A DNA stretch of 8,276 bases from an uncultured Treponema sp. (GTDB lineage Bacteria; Spirochaetota; Spirochaetia; Treponematales; Treponemataceae): the NCBI GenBank assembly GCA_937885475.1, contig CAKZZR010000091.1:1-8276 (forward strand). Direction: 5' to 3'. Position 1 is the first letter of the stretch. The number at the start of each line of letters is the position of its first letter. The translations under genes and the position numbers were made by a program. The notes beneath the pieces are model-generated. The model was given only the letters and a program-made list of their open reading frames with translations. It searched no databases and was not told where the DNA came from. Shown one piece after another: positions 1-6,198 of the stretch.

Positions 1-117
1 CGTTTTACCTATGTTGAGCAAAAAATGCAGGAAAGCGGAATTCCCATGGACTGCGACCACCTTGCGGAAGAAGACGCGTTCTGGGATGAAGCAAAAAAGA
101 TTGAAAACCGACGGTGA
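1..117 (+). CDS. mazG: MazG nucleoside triphosphate pyrophosphohydrolase, C-terminal end (5' partial)
   Basis: Only the last 38 codons are present, in frame 1, ending at TGA 115-117; the start lies outside the window. The tail has the usual MazG ending: an R-F-x-Y-V-E segment at residues 1-6, then a short acidic stretch and a final helix F-W-D-E-A-K-K, comparable to the R-F-x-x-V-E ... W-x-x-x-K ending of E. coli MazG. MazG hydrolyses (d)NTPs to monophosphate and pyrophosphate in the cytosol, cleaning the nucleotide pool. The catalytic E-x-x-E metal sites are not in view, so the call rests on this tail alone. The clpP promoter appears to sit inside these last codons. Confidence 0.65.
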   Translation, partial: RFTYVEQKMQESGIPMDCDHLAEEDAFWDEAKKIENRR

Positions 118-129
118 TTCCGTTATATT
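101..129 (+). promoter_or_regulatory. Predicted sigma-70-type promoter for the clpP cluster
   Basis: A -35 element TTGAAA (101-106) and a -10 element TATATT (124-129) are separated by exactly 17 bases. The predicted transcription start is near 136, giving a leader of about 30 bases before clpP. The -35 lies inside the last codons of mazG, so clpP could be transcribed both with mazG and from its own start. Seen in sequence only; no transcript evidence. Confidence 0.55.
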
Positions 130-165
130 TATAAAAGAGTATAAAAAATAGAAACAGGACAGTAC

Positions 166-768
166 ATGAAAGAAATCCGTTTAGACAAAGAAGATGAGAA
201 GAAAAAAATGCCGGAAATGCCCGATCCGCTGACAGAAAAATTTATGAAGACCCGTCAGATTATTCTTTCCGGCGAGATAAATAAGGACTTGGCAGAAAAA
301 ATCGTGCGTCAGCTTCTTGTGCTTGAGGCAGATGACGATAAAAAGACGATTTATATGTACATCGATTCTCCTGGCGGCGACGTTGACGCAGGATTTGCAA
401 TCTTTGACATGATTCGTTTTATAAAGGCACCTGTCGTTCTTGTGGGAATGGGGCTTATTGCCAGCGCTGCGGCACTTATCCTGCTTGCCGTTGACAAGGA
501 AAACCGCGTGGCGCTGCCGAATAGCCGCTATCTGATTCACCAGCCGTCCAGCGGAATGCGCGGTGTTGCGACCGACATTGAGATTCACGCAAAGGAAATG
601 GAAAAGACAAAGGCAATTCTGAACAGGATTATCGCCGACCAGACGGGCAAACCGTTTGAGCAGGTTGCAGAGGACACGGAGCGCGACTATTGGCTTGGTG
701 CGCAGGAAGCCGTTGAATATGGGCTTGTGTCAAGAATCGTTGCAAAACGAAGTGATTTGGAAAAATAA
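166..768 (+). CDS. clpP: ATP-dependent Clp protease proteolytic subunit, divergent ClpP2-like paralogue
   Basis: A 200-residue ClpP-family serine peptidase. ClpP assembles into a double heptameric chamber and degrades proteins unfolded by ClpX or ClpA/C in the cytosol. The triad is visible as Ser100, His125 (in LPNSRYLIHQP) and Asp174 (in T-E-R-D-Y-W-L). The oxyanion segment SPGG is at 68-71. It departs from canonical ClpP in two places: the residues after the catalytic serine are Ala-Ala-Ala rather than Met-Gly/Ala, and the SPGG loop continues D-V-D-A-G rather than the usual S-V-x-A-G. The N terminus is unusually charged (about 20 residues, rich in K, E, D). The start at 166 has an AGGA at 156-159, six bases upstream. 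No clpX follows; the next gene begins 3 bases after the stop. Together these suggest a second ClpP rather than the main clpPX copy. Confidence 0.85.
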   Translation: MKEIRLDKEDEKKKMPEMPDPLTEKFMKTRQIILSGEINKDLAEKIVRQLLVLEADDDKKTIYMYIDSPGGDVDAGFAIFDMIRFIKAPVVLVGMGLIASAAALILLAVDKENRVALPNSRYLIHQPSSGMRGVATDIEIHAKEMEKTKAILNRIIADQTGKPFEQVAEDTERDYWLGAQEAVEYGLVSRIVAKRSDLEK

Positions 769-771
769 TGT

Positions 772-1665
772 ATGGTGTTCGAGCTTACGGCAAGGCTTTC
801 TGACGAAATTCTTAATGCCTTGGAAAACCAGAATCAGACTTTTTTTGTAGATGCCGCTCGCGGCGTTCTTGTGTCTGATTCTGATTCCGTATGCTGCGAT
901 GATGACAGTTTTTATTCTTTGCCGGAGTGGACGTCTGCCCAGGGCTTTGCGTTGCGCGAGGATTTTGTCAGTTCCCTGCGTGCGCCTTTTGCAAAAGAGG
1001 AGCTTTTGGACGTGCTTCATTCGGGAAGGGGGGTATTCAAGAATTTTAAAAATACACTGAAAAAATATCCTGAGATTGAAAAGACATGGCACCAGTATAA
1101 GAACAGAACGATGAGCCGGTATGTGAGCCGGTGGTACAATCAGCTGCGCGAGGTCTGGGGCTTGGAAGAGCTTCCTGATGAGCCGGAGGATTGCGACAAT
1201 CTGCTGGACGATGATTTTCAGTTTCATGCGTACAGTTCTTCCGATGAGGAGGAGCTTACCGATTTTTTTAAGGCGGCTGCCCTTGAATATTCAGGCGCCG
1301 GCGACCATCAGGACATACAGAACGTAATTTTTGATTTATGGCTGGAGCTGTTCCAGCGTGGAAAAAATCACTTCCAGAGCGGAATTTTATGCCGTTCTGT
1401 ATCAGATGAGATTGTCGGCTGCATTACGGCGGCTCAGCTTTCAGACAGAACAGATAACGTTGTGATTCTAACAAGTTTTTATGTTCAGGAAAAATTCAGA
1501 GGTCTTGGCATTGGTACGCAGCTTATATCCTCGTATTTGGATGCTTTGAAAGACCAAAAAAAAGAATGGCTTTTGCTGACATCAATTGTGCCAGAGGCAA
1601 TGGAGCCGGCTTTACGTTCGCTCGGCTTTCAGCGCAATGGCTCTTATTATTCTGCAAGGGTCTGA
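772..1665 (+). CDS. Two-domain protein: UPF0158-like N terminus plus GNAT acetyltransferase
   Basis: A 297-residue protein with two parts. Residues 1 to about 135 resemble the uncharacterised UPF0158 family: a short 'F-V-D...G-V-L' strand pair near 24-34, the G-R-G-V-F-K-N-F-K motif at 85-93, and W-H-Q-Y-K-N-R at 106-112, matching the family's G-R-G-A-F-R-x-F-K and W-Y-x-F-R-D patterns. An acidic linker (136-163) leads into a GNAT N-acetyltransferase domain (about 153-297). There the acetyl-CoA-binding motif A reads R-G-L-G-I-G-T at 243-249 after a hydrophobic strand, followed by a late L-G-F motif at 284-286. GNAT enzymes move acetyl from acetyl-CoA to an amine; the acceptor here is unknown. 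The gene starts 3 bases after the clpP stop with only a weak GGA at 759-761, so translational coupling to clpP is likely. An ATG at 768 is out of frame and stops after 11 codons. Confidence 0.7.
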   Translation: MVFELTARLSDEILNALENQNQTFFVDAARGVLVSDSDSVCCDDDSFYSLPEWTSAQGFALREDFVSSLRAPFAKEELLDVLHSGRGVFKNFKNTLKKYPEIEKTWHQYKNRTMSRYVSRWYNQLREVWGLEELPDEPEDCDNLLDDDFQFHAYSSSDEEELTDFFKAAALEYSGAGDHQDIQNVIFDLWLELFQRGKNHFQSGILCRSVSDEIVGCITAAQLSDRTDNVVILTSFYVQEKFRGLGIGTQLISSYLDALKDQKKEWLLLTSIVPEAMEPALRSLGFQRNGSYYSARV

Positions 1666-1686
1666 CAATTTTTTATAGGAGTATGT

Positions 1687-2445
1687 ATGTACAATCGTAA
1701 TTCAGAAATCGACATGGATTCAGTAGCGCTCTTTTTAAAAGATGCAGTGGAAAAAATTAGAACTCAGGAAAATCCTGATCTCCTCAATGATTTGAAAAAA
1801 GTGTTCAAAAAAAATGTTCCGATTACAATGCGCTCATATGTAGCCGCATATTTAATCAAGAATCAGATGAAACACTTCCGCGGACAGTACAGACCGCGCC
1901 GCGATTTTCATGACGGCAAGGCAAAGGCCTTTGACAAGCCCGTTCGCGAGCGAAAACCGCTTTCTGACGAGCAGTTTGAGGAACGCCAGCCGCGTCCGCG
2001 CGTGCAGATTGACCCGGCAGTTGCCGCAACAATCTTTATCAGCATTGGACGCAACCGCCGCGTGTTCCCGCGTGATTTGGTAGGCCTTCTTATTGGCGTT
2101 GCAGGACTTGAGCGCGACCGCATCGGCGATATCCGTGTGCTCGCGAACTATTCATTCGTTCAGCTTTTTGCAGAGGATGCGGACAAGGCTATCAACGCAT
2201 TGAACAACTATGAATACCGCGGACGCAGCCTTTCTGTAAGCTATTCACGTCAGAAGGACGAGGAAGGCGCTGATTCCCATGCAGCGGAAGCTGACGGATA
2301 CGACGACCAGAGCGCGGAGGATGCGGCAGCATATGCAGCCGCAGAAAAAGCTTCCTCAAACGAGGCTTTCTCCGCTCCTCATTATGCAAGTGATGCACAG
2401 GACGACGCTCAGCCGGAGTCTTCTGACGGCAATATGCTTGTATAA
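1687..2445 (+). CDS. Stand-alone DbpA-type RNA-binding domain protein (no helicase core)
   Basis: A 252-residue protein whose middle (about 113-188) matches the DbpA/CsdA C-terminal RNA-binding domain, an RRM-like fold: F-I-S-I-G-R at 117-122, then F-P-R-D-L-V-G-L-L, I-G-D-I-R at 146-150, Y-S-F-V-Q-L at 155-160 and Y-R-G-R-S-L-S-V at 177-184. In DbpA this domain follows two RecA-like helicase lobes, which are wholly absent here. Residues 1-65 are predicted mostly helical and unassigned; 65-105 form an Arg-rich linker; 190-252 are a low-complexity tail rich in Asp, Glu, Ala and Ser. A strong AGGAG (1677-1681) lies five bases before the ATG. The ATG at 1683 is out of frame and stops after five codons. 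It lies 21 bases after the GNAT gene and is the last gene before the terminator. An RNA-binding or RNA-chaperone role is inferred. Confidence 0.75.
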   Translation: MYNRNSEIDMDSVALFLKDAVEKIRTQENPDLLNDLKKVFKKNVPITMRSYVAAYLIKNQMKHFRGQYRPRRDFHDGKAKAFDKPVRERKPLSDEQFEERQPRPRVQIDPAVAATIFISIGRNRRVFPRDLVGLLIGVAGLERDRIGDIRVLANYSFVQLFAEDADKAINALNNYEYRGRSLSVSYSRQKDEEGADSHAAEADGYDDQSAEDAAAYAAAEKASSNEAFSAPHYASDAQDDAQPESSDGNMLV

Positions 2446-2466
2446 GGCTGTCTGATATTTTTTATG

Positions 2467-2530
2467 AAAACTGATTCCGTCGTTGACGCGGGCTTCTGCT
2501 CGGACACGTTTTCGGAATCAGTTTTTTTTT
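2467..2530 (+). terminator. Rho-independent terminator closing the clpP cluster
   Basis: A 13-bp perfect inverted repeat, AAAACTGATTCCG (2467-2479) with its complement at 2513-2525, is followed by a T-run to 2530. The loop is long (33 bases), with only a 3-bp inner pairing visible (CGT 2481-2483 with ACG 2506-2508). The position, 21 bases after the RNA-binding protein's stop, fits termination of the clpP cluster. An ATG at 2464 abuts the left arm; reading from it would put the terminator inside the next gene. Confidence 0.8.
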
Positions 2531-2538
2531 GTGCTTTT

Positions 2539-2547
2539 TGGTATTCT
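2539..2547 (+). promoter_or_regulatory. Possible extended -10 element for the metallo-hydrolase gene
   Basis: TGG immediately before TATTCT (2542-2547) resembles an extended -10 element. It would start transcription at or within one base of the ATG at 2554. No convincing -35 is seen at the right distance (CAGTTT at 2519-2524 is poor), so this is tentative. No Shine-Dalgarno sequence precedes the gene, consistent with a leaderless message. Confidence 0.35.
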
Positions 2548-2553
2548 GCTTAT

Positions 2554-3246
2554 ATGAAAGAAGAAATTTTTTGCGTTCATACAGGACCGTTTCAGATTAA
2601 TACGTGGATTATAGTGCTTGACGGCGTTCATGCGCTTGTAGTTGATCCTGCGGCGTGCGAGGTATGTGGCGATTCCCGGCGGATAACGGGGGCTATTGCG
2701 GAACGGAACCTTGTTCCGGTCGCTTTTATTCTGACTCATGGGCATTTTGACCATATTGCCGGCACGCGGAGTCTGAAGGAATTGTACCCCGCCGTTCCGT
2801 TGGTCTGCCATGCAGAGGATTTTGCAATCTGCGGCGTTCATGCGGCAGAAGCTCAGGGCGGGACGCTCCGTGACATGGGCTTGGAGGAGCTTGTCGACGC
2901 CATGCGTGGCTTGCCTGACCCGGACGTTCTTGTAAGGGGAGAGCCTTTTTTGAGCGACGTTATTCAGACAGAGGACGAGTCTGTGCGCGCTCTGCTTGCT
3001 GAATGGCAATTCTTGCACACGCCGGGGCATACCCGTGGTTCAATGTGCCTGTACAACAAGAAGGCGGGCTTGCTTTTTTCTGGCGACACGGTGTTCTACC
3101 GCACGCATGGGCGCACCGATTTGGCGGGAGGAAGTCTTAAGGACATGATGCTTACGCTGAACCGTCTGTATACGACGCTTCCGCAGGAAACGCTCGTGTT
3201 TCCCGGTCATGATGCGGCAGGTTTTGCGCTTTCTGAGAATTTGTAG
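2554..3246 (+). CDS. Metallo-beta-lactamase-fold hydrolase, glyoxalase-II/YcbL-like
   Basis: A 230-residue MBL-fold hydrolase. The metal-binding series is complete: T-H-G-H-F-D-H at 61-67 (His62, His64, Asp66, His67), His159 in H-T-P-G-H-T, Asp178 in F-S-G-D-T, and His219 in F-P-G-H-D. The G-R-T-D-L-A-G-G-S segment (186-194) is typical of YcbL-like, glyoxalase-II-type thioester hydrolases, usually binuclear Zn/Fe enzymes of the cytosol. The actual substrate cannot be read from sequence. The start at 2554 is preferred over an in-frame ATG at 2464, because the earlier one would encode a 30-residue extension through the terminator, and from 2554 the protein opens like its family (a strand, then G-P-F-Q-I-N-T). 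It converges on the phosphodiesterase gene with 15 bases between stops and no clear terminator. Confidence 0.85.
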   Translation: MKEEIFCVHTGPFQINTWIIVLDGVHALVVDPAACEVCGDSRRITGAIAERNLVPVAFILTHGHFDHIAGTRSLKELYPAVPLVCHAEDFAICGVHAAEAQGGTLRDMGLEELVDAMRGLPDPDVLVRGEPFLSDVIQTEDESVRALLAEWQFLHTPGHTRGSMCLYNKKAGLLFSGDTVFYRTHGRTDLAGGSLKDMMLTLNRLYTTLPQETLVFPGHDAAGFALSENL

Positions 3247-3261
3247 GCGGTTCGCGCGCGT

Positions 3262-3924
3262 CTAGTAGATGAGCCGCTCAGGATGATAGGGAATGAATTT
3301 TGTTTTTATGCCAGTCTCGATGGAGTAGAAGATTGAAAAGATGTTCCGCCCCTGTATCTCAAGTACGGCGCAACTTCTGGGGCTTCGCCGCCGCGGGTAT
3401 GAGCAGCTTCCAGGGTTCATTGAATAGATGACATGCATGTTTTCTGCCGGAACGTGGCTGTGCCCATAGATTACGCTGTTCGCGCCTGTAATCTCTGCTT
3501 CCATCTCAACTGCGTCAGTTGAATAATAGACGTGGGATTCGTTTCCGTGAGTTACAAGAATGGTGCGTGCGCCGACCGTAAGCACAGCCCGGCGAGGAAT
3601 GAATATGTCCTCCAAAAAATCCGAACTGAGGTACGAGGTGTCGTTGTTTCCGCGCACCATGCAGATGACTGGCGGAAGGTTTTTCATCGCATCGGAGTAC
3701 TTTGCGGCGTTATTCATCGTGTGAAGCACGTCGTACAAGCCATCGCCCGCAAAGATTGCCGCGTCAACGGTGCTTCCGAACTGCCTGAAAATGTCGCTTA
3801 CGACCGTATGGTCGCCGTGAGAGTCAGAAAAGACGAGCAAGCGTGCATTTTTGCGCTTTTTGAGGGCGAGAAGGTCTGCTTCGGTTGCAAAAATTCCGTT
3901 CTCCAGCTGCTTCAGGCAGTTCAT
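3262..3924 (-). CDS. Calcineurin-like metallophosphoesterase, YfcE/MJ0936 type
   Basis: A 220-residue protein with all motifs of the small YfcE/MJ0936 phosphodiesterases, which bind two metal ions and cleave phosphodiesters in vitro: D-S-H-G-D at 34-38 (Asp34, His36), G-D at 60-61 (Asp61), G-N-N-D at 92-95, T-H-G-N at 125-128 (His126), and G-H-S-H at 154-157 (His155, His157). It differs from the usual form by about 27 extra residues before the first strand (A-R-L-L-V-F-S-D). The start is supported by a GGAG five bases upstream, and no later in-frame ATG precedes the first motif. It is the last gene of the purB operon, two bases after the lipoprotein gene. The natural substrate is unknown; cyclic or other nucleotide phosphodiesters are possible. 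Confidence 0.85.
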   Translation of the reverse strand: MNCLKQLENGIFATEADLLALKKRKNARLLVFSDSHGDHTVVSDIFRQFGSTVDAAIFAGDGLYDVLHTMNNAAKYSDAMKNLPPVICMVRGNNDTSYLSSDFLEDIFIPRRAVLTVGARTILVTHGNESHVYYSTDAVEMEAEITGANSVIYGHSHVPAENMHVIYSMNPGSCSYPRRRSPRSCAVLEIQGRNIFSIFYSIETGIKTKFIPYHPERLIY

Positions 3925-3926
3925 CT

Positions 3927-4691
3927 TTACTCCAAGACAAAATGATTGATGGAAATTAACCCGGTTTCTGGGTCAGAATATCGGATGACCCGCTTGCCGC
4001 TGGCAACGAGTTTTACAAGCTCAAGCAGCTTTGCATTCTTTTCAAAGGGAGCGACACTTGAACGGAGAATGCTCACGCTTTTTTCAAGCATTGCCGGCAC
4101 TTCTGCTACAAAATCCTGCGTCTCCTCGTGGGTTACGATGCCGTTTATTTCTGCATTCTGCTCCTTGTCCAGCACAAAGTCCGCTGAATATTCCATGCCA
4201 AGCACATCGTCCTGACTGAAAAAGGAGATGACCGGGTAGGGAAGCGCTCCGTCGTACGCGTCCTGAAGCCGTGCGATTGCCGAATAGGTTCCTTCCGGTG
4301 CGCCAAGGATAATCAAGCCCTGAACGTTCTTGTTCTCAAGGTGGTCATACAAAGATGAAATGTAGTACTTCGTTCCGTGCTTGAAGTCCGCCGGATAGAC
4401 CAGCGGATAGATTATGCCGCCGTCGGAAGCGCTGCCGTAGCGGGCGAACAGAGTTTTATTCATCGAAGAAACGAATTCTGAGTCATTGTAGCCGTATCCG
4501 TAGAGGATGCAGATGCATGCGTCGTTTTCGTGCCAGCGCTGAGTTGGAAGCTCCAGCTCGGCTTCGTCCTTTCCTGCGTCGTAAAGCGTTACCAGCCCAC
4601 CGGAAAAATCAGCATTCCGCTGCTGGACGTTGCAACCGCCCAGCGAAAGAAAGATAGAGACGATGATGAATGAAAGTGTCTGCCGTATCAT
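3927..4691 (-). CDS. Predicted lipoprotein with periplasmic-binding-like body, function unknown
   Basis: A 254-residue protein with a lipoprotein signal peptide: a basic residue at position 3, a hydrophobic core (7-17), and a lipobox L-G-G-C with Cys20 as the predicted lipidated residue. It should sit on the inner or outer membrane facing the periplasm. The mature part alternates strands and helices, with segments such as G-L-I-I-L-G-A-P-E-G (125-134) and P-Y-P-V-I-S-F-F-S (155-163) that recall type-1 periplasmic binding proteins (sugar- or nucleoside-binding, BMP/PnrA-like), but I cannot place it in a named family. No transporter genes are adjacent. The gene begins 5 bases after purB and ends 2 bases before the phosphodiesterase, so it is co-transcribed. 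The Shine-Dalgarno is weak (GAAG in the purB tail). A link to purine uptake or sensing is a guess from context only. Confidence 0.7.
   Translation of the reverse strand: MIRQTLSFIIVSIFLSLGGCNVQQRNADFSGGLVTLYDAGKDEAELELPTQRWHENDACICILYGYGYNDSEFVSSMNKTLFARYGSASDGGIIYPLVYPADFKHGTKYYISSLYDHLENKNVQGLIILGAPEGTYSAIARLQDAYDGALPYPVISFFSQDDVLGMEYSADFVLDKEQNAEINGIVTHEETQDFVAEVPAMLEKSVSILRSSVAPFEKNAKLLELVKLVASGKRVIRYSDPETGLISINHFVLE
3930..3933 (-). promoter_or_regulatory. Shine-Dalgarno site of the phosphodiesterase, inside the upstream gene
   Basis: On the minus strand GGAG lies five bases before the ATG at 3924. Its last three bases are the final glutamate codon (GAG) of the lipoprotein gene, directly before that gene's TAA. 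This layout points to translational coupling and confirms the phosphodiesterase start. Confidence 0.65.
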
Positions 4692-4696
4692 ATGAT

Positions 4697-6118
4697 TTAC
4701 TTCATCAGCTCGCGGTATTTGAGCGCAAGTCTCTTTGACTTAACCGCCGCCAGTCCGCAGTAATTGCTTGGGTGCTCAAAGAAGTTTGCAGGATTCTCCA
4801 CGCCGAGCTTTTCAAGCTGCGCCGTGATGTCCGCGTATTCCTTTTCGTGTGTCTTAAGCACCTCAAAGAAGGTCTTTCCGCTCTGTTCTGCTTCCAGAGT
4901 AATCTTTCTGATAACTTCGTGACCGTCGTTGTATCCCGCCTCGCCAAGAAGGATGTAGGCAGGTTCCGCCAGGACACCGCCGCGGACCTTACCGCCGGCA
5001 TTCTCAAGGTTACGAGCCATGCCCTCCTTGTCCGCCTGCAAGCCCTTAACAACGCTGTTCATGCGGGCAACCGCCATTGTAAAGCCGGAAACATAGTCCG
5101 CGATAAAGCGCTGGCTTGCGCTGTTCGTAAGGTCGCGCTGATGCTCGCTAATCTGGTCCATATAGAACGTGATTACGCGCGGGCACATCGCCTTCCAAAG
5201 AGATTTTACATGCTCGCTGTTCCATGGGTTACGCTTCTGTGGCATTGTGGAGCTGCCAACCTGTGTGGCGGCAAAATACTCGAACACCTCGCCAATCTCG
5301 CTTCTCTGGAGGTTGCGGAGGTCATCTGCAAGGTTCGCTATGATTCCGAATGCAACATTCATCTCCAGAAGCAGACGCAGGACATACTCCGGCTCCACAA
5401 GCTGGTTTGAATACTCAGACGGCTGCAAGCCCAAGAATCCTACATAAGTGCGCTCAAGCTCCTCTGGATCCTTCACAATCATGCTGGGGCCGTTGTAAGA
5501 ACCTACAGGCCCCGCAAGCTTTCCCACCAGCTGATTGCTCAGTTCCTCAATGCGCAGGATTGATTTTCCAAGGCGGCTTACAAATTCCGCAATGCTCCAT
5601 CCAAAGGTGATAGGAACTGCGTGCTGTCCGTGGGTGCGTCCAACCTGCGGGGTAGCGCACTCGCGCTCAGCAATGTCGCAGAGATAATTTTCAAGTTTTT
5701 TAAGCTCAGGAAGCACGACATTCTGAGTAACATCGCGCATACGGCAGCTCAGCGCCGTGTCCAAAATATCAACCGAAGTTGCGCCAAGATGGATGAGCGG
5801 CCCGATTTCCGAGTCTACCTTGGTCTTCATCACGTTTACAAGCGCGCGGATATTGTGCTTGGTCTTTTCTTCCTCTGTGTAGACCTCCTCGGGGTCAATG
5901 TTCTCCGCCACCTTGTCCAGCTCTGCGGCAACCGCGTCCGTCAGCTTGCCGCGCAGCTTTAAGTGAGCCTTTACAAGAGCCGCCTCGCACTTTGCGCAGG
6001 AACGGATAGAAGCCTCTTCTGAAATATATTTAGAAAGGCCGGCAAAAGCGTCAGCCTCCGACAAAGAGTATCTGTGATCGATACAAGAAAGGTTCTCAAA
6101 AATGTTACGTGTTTCCAT
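4697..6118 (-). CDS. purB: Adenylosuccinate lyase
   Basis: A 473-residue member of the fumarase/aspartase superfamily, best read as PurB. That enzyme removes fumarate from SAICAR and from adenylosuccinate in cytosolic purine synthesis. Visible motifs are H-L-G-A-T-S-V-D-I-L-D-T at 110-121, R-T-H-G-Q-H-A at 161-167 (His166 the likely general acid), and the family signature G-S-S-T-M-P-Q-K-R-N-P at 288-298, with the mobile-loop serines 289/290. Other superfamily lyases (for example carboxymuconate cycloisomerase) share the signature, but length and the H-Q-R-D-L-T-N-S segment (326-333) fit PurB. The start at 6118 is chosen because an upstream in-frame ATG (6217) would add 33 residues running across the promoter and into the opposing ybaK gene. 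No Shine-Dalgarno precedes it. It heads a three-gene operon. Confidence 0.88.
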   Translation of the reverse strand: METRNIFENLSCIDHRYSLSEADAFAGLSKYISEEASIRSCAKCEAALVKAHLKLRGKLTDAVAAELDKVAENIDPEEVYTEEEKTKHNIRALVNVMKTKVDSEIGPLIHLGATSVDILDTALSCRMRDVTQNVVLPELKKLENYLCDIAERECATPQVGRTHGQHAVPITFGWSIAEFVSRLGKSILRIEELSNQLVGKLAGPVGSYNGPSMIVKDPEELERTYVGFLGLQPSEYSNQLVEPEYVLRLLLEMNVAFGIIANLADDLRNLQRSEIGEVFEYFAATQVGSSTMPQKRNPWNSEHVKSLWKAMCPRVITFYMDQISEHQRDLTNSASQRFIADYVSGFTMAVARMNSVVKGLQADKEGMARNLENAGGKVRGGVLAEPAYILLGEAGYNDGHEVIRKITLEAEQSGKTFFEVLKTHEKEYADITAQLEKLGVENPANFFEHPSNYCGLAAVKSKRLALKYRELMK

Positions 6119-6125
6119 AAAAGAA

Positions 6126-6154
6126 ATTATACCAAAAATGGGGGCGTTGCTCAA
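6126..6154 (-). promoter_or_regulatory. purB operon promoter, predicted to give a leaderless message
   Basis: Read on the minus strand: -35 TTGAGC (6149-6154), a 17-base spacer, then a perfect TATAAT (6126-6131) preceded by TGG (extended -10). Seven bases separate the -10 from the purB ATG, so transcription should begin at or next to the A of the start codon. This agrees with the missing Shine-Dalgarno. Confidence 0.75.
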
Positions 6155-6167
6155 TTGCAAGAATTGA
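6151..6167. repeat. Inverted repeat joining the two divergent -35 elements
   Basis: TCAATT (6151-6156) and AATTGA (6162-6167) form 6-bp arms around a 5-base centre. Each arm contains the TTGA of one -35 hexamer, purB on the minus strand and ybaK on the plus strand. It may be an operator or simply the symmetry of two facing -35 boxes. Confidence 0.5.
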
Positions 6168-6192
6168 AGCGCGATAAAAACAGTGCTATCAT
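6164..6192 (+). promoter_or_regulatory. ybaK promoter, predicted to give a leaderless message
   Basis: -35 TTGAAG (6164-6169), a 17-base spacer, and -10 TATCAT (6187-6192). Six bases lie between the -10 and the ATG at 6199, which places the expected transcription start on the start codon. No Shine-Dalgarno is present. It faces away from the purB promoter, with only 9 bases between the two -35 boxes. Confidence 0.65.
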
Positions 6193-6198
6193 ATTGCC

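Noticed and set aside
730..1227. A 165-codon minus-strand frame opposite the GNAT gene.
   Set aside because: No start signals or recognisable features; the plus-strand gene explains the region.
3247..3278. GC-rich convergent junction with a possible GCGG/CCGC hairpin as a terminator.
   Set aside because: Four-base arms, a long loop and no T-tract on either strand.
4687..4696. Perfect palindrome ATCATATGAT between purB and the lipoprotein gene.
   Set aside because: Too short and A/T-rich to claim as a site; it includes the ATG of the lipoprotein and probably arises by chance.
4772..5410. A 212-codon plus-strand frame opposite purB.
   Set aside because: Shadow of the purB coding sequence; no motif, no start signals, and purB covers the region with conserved residues.
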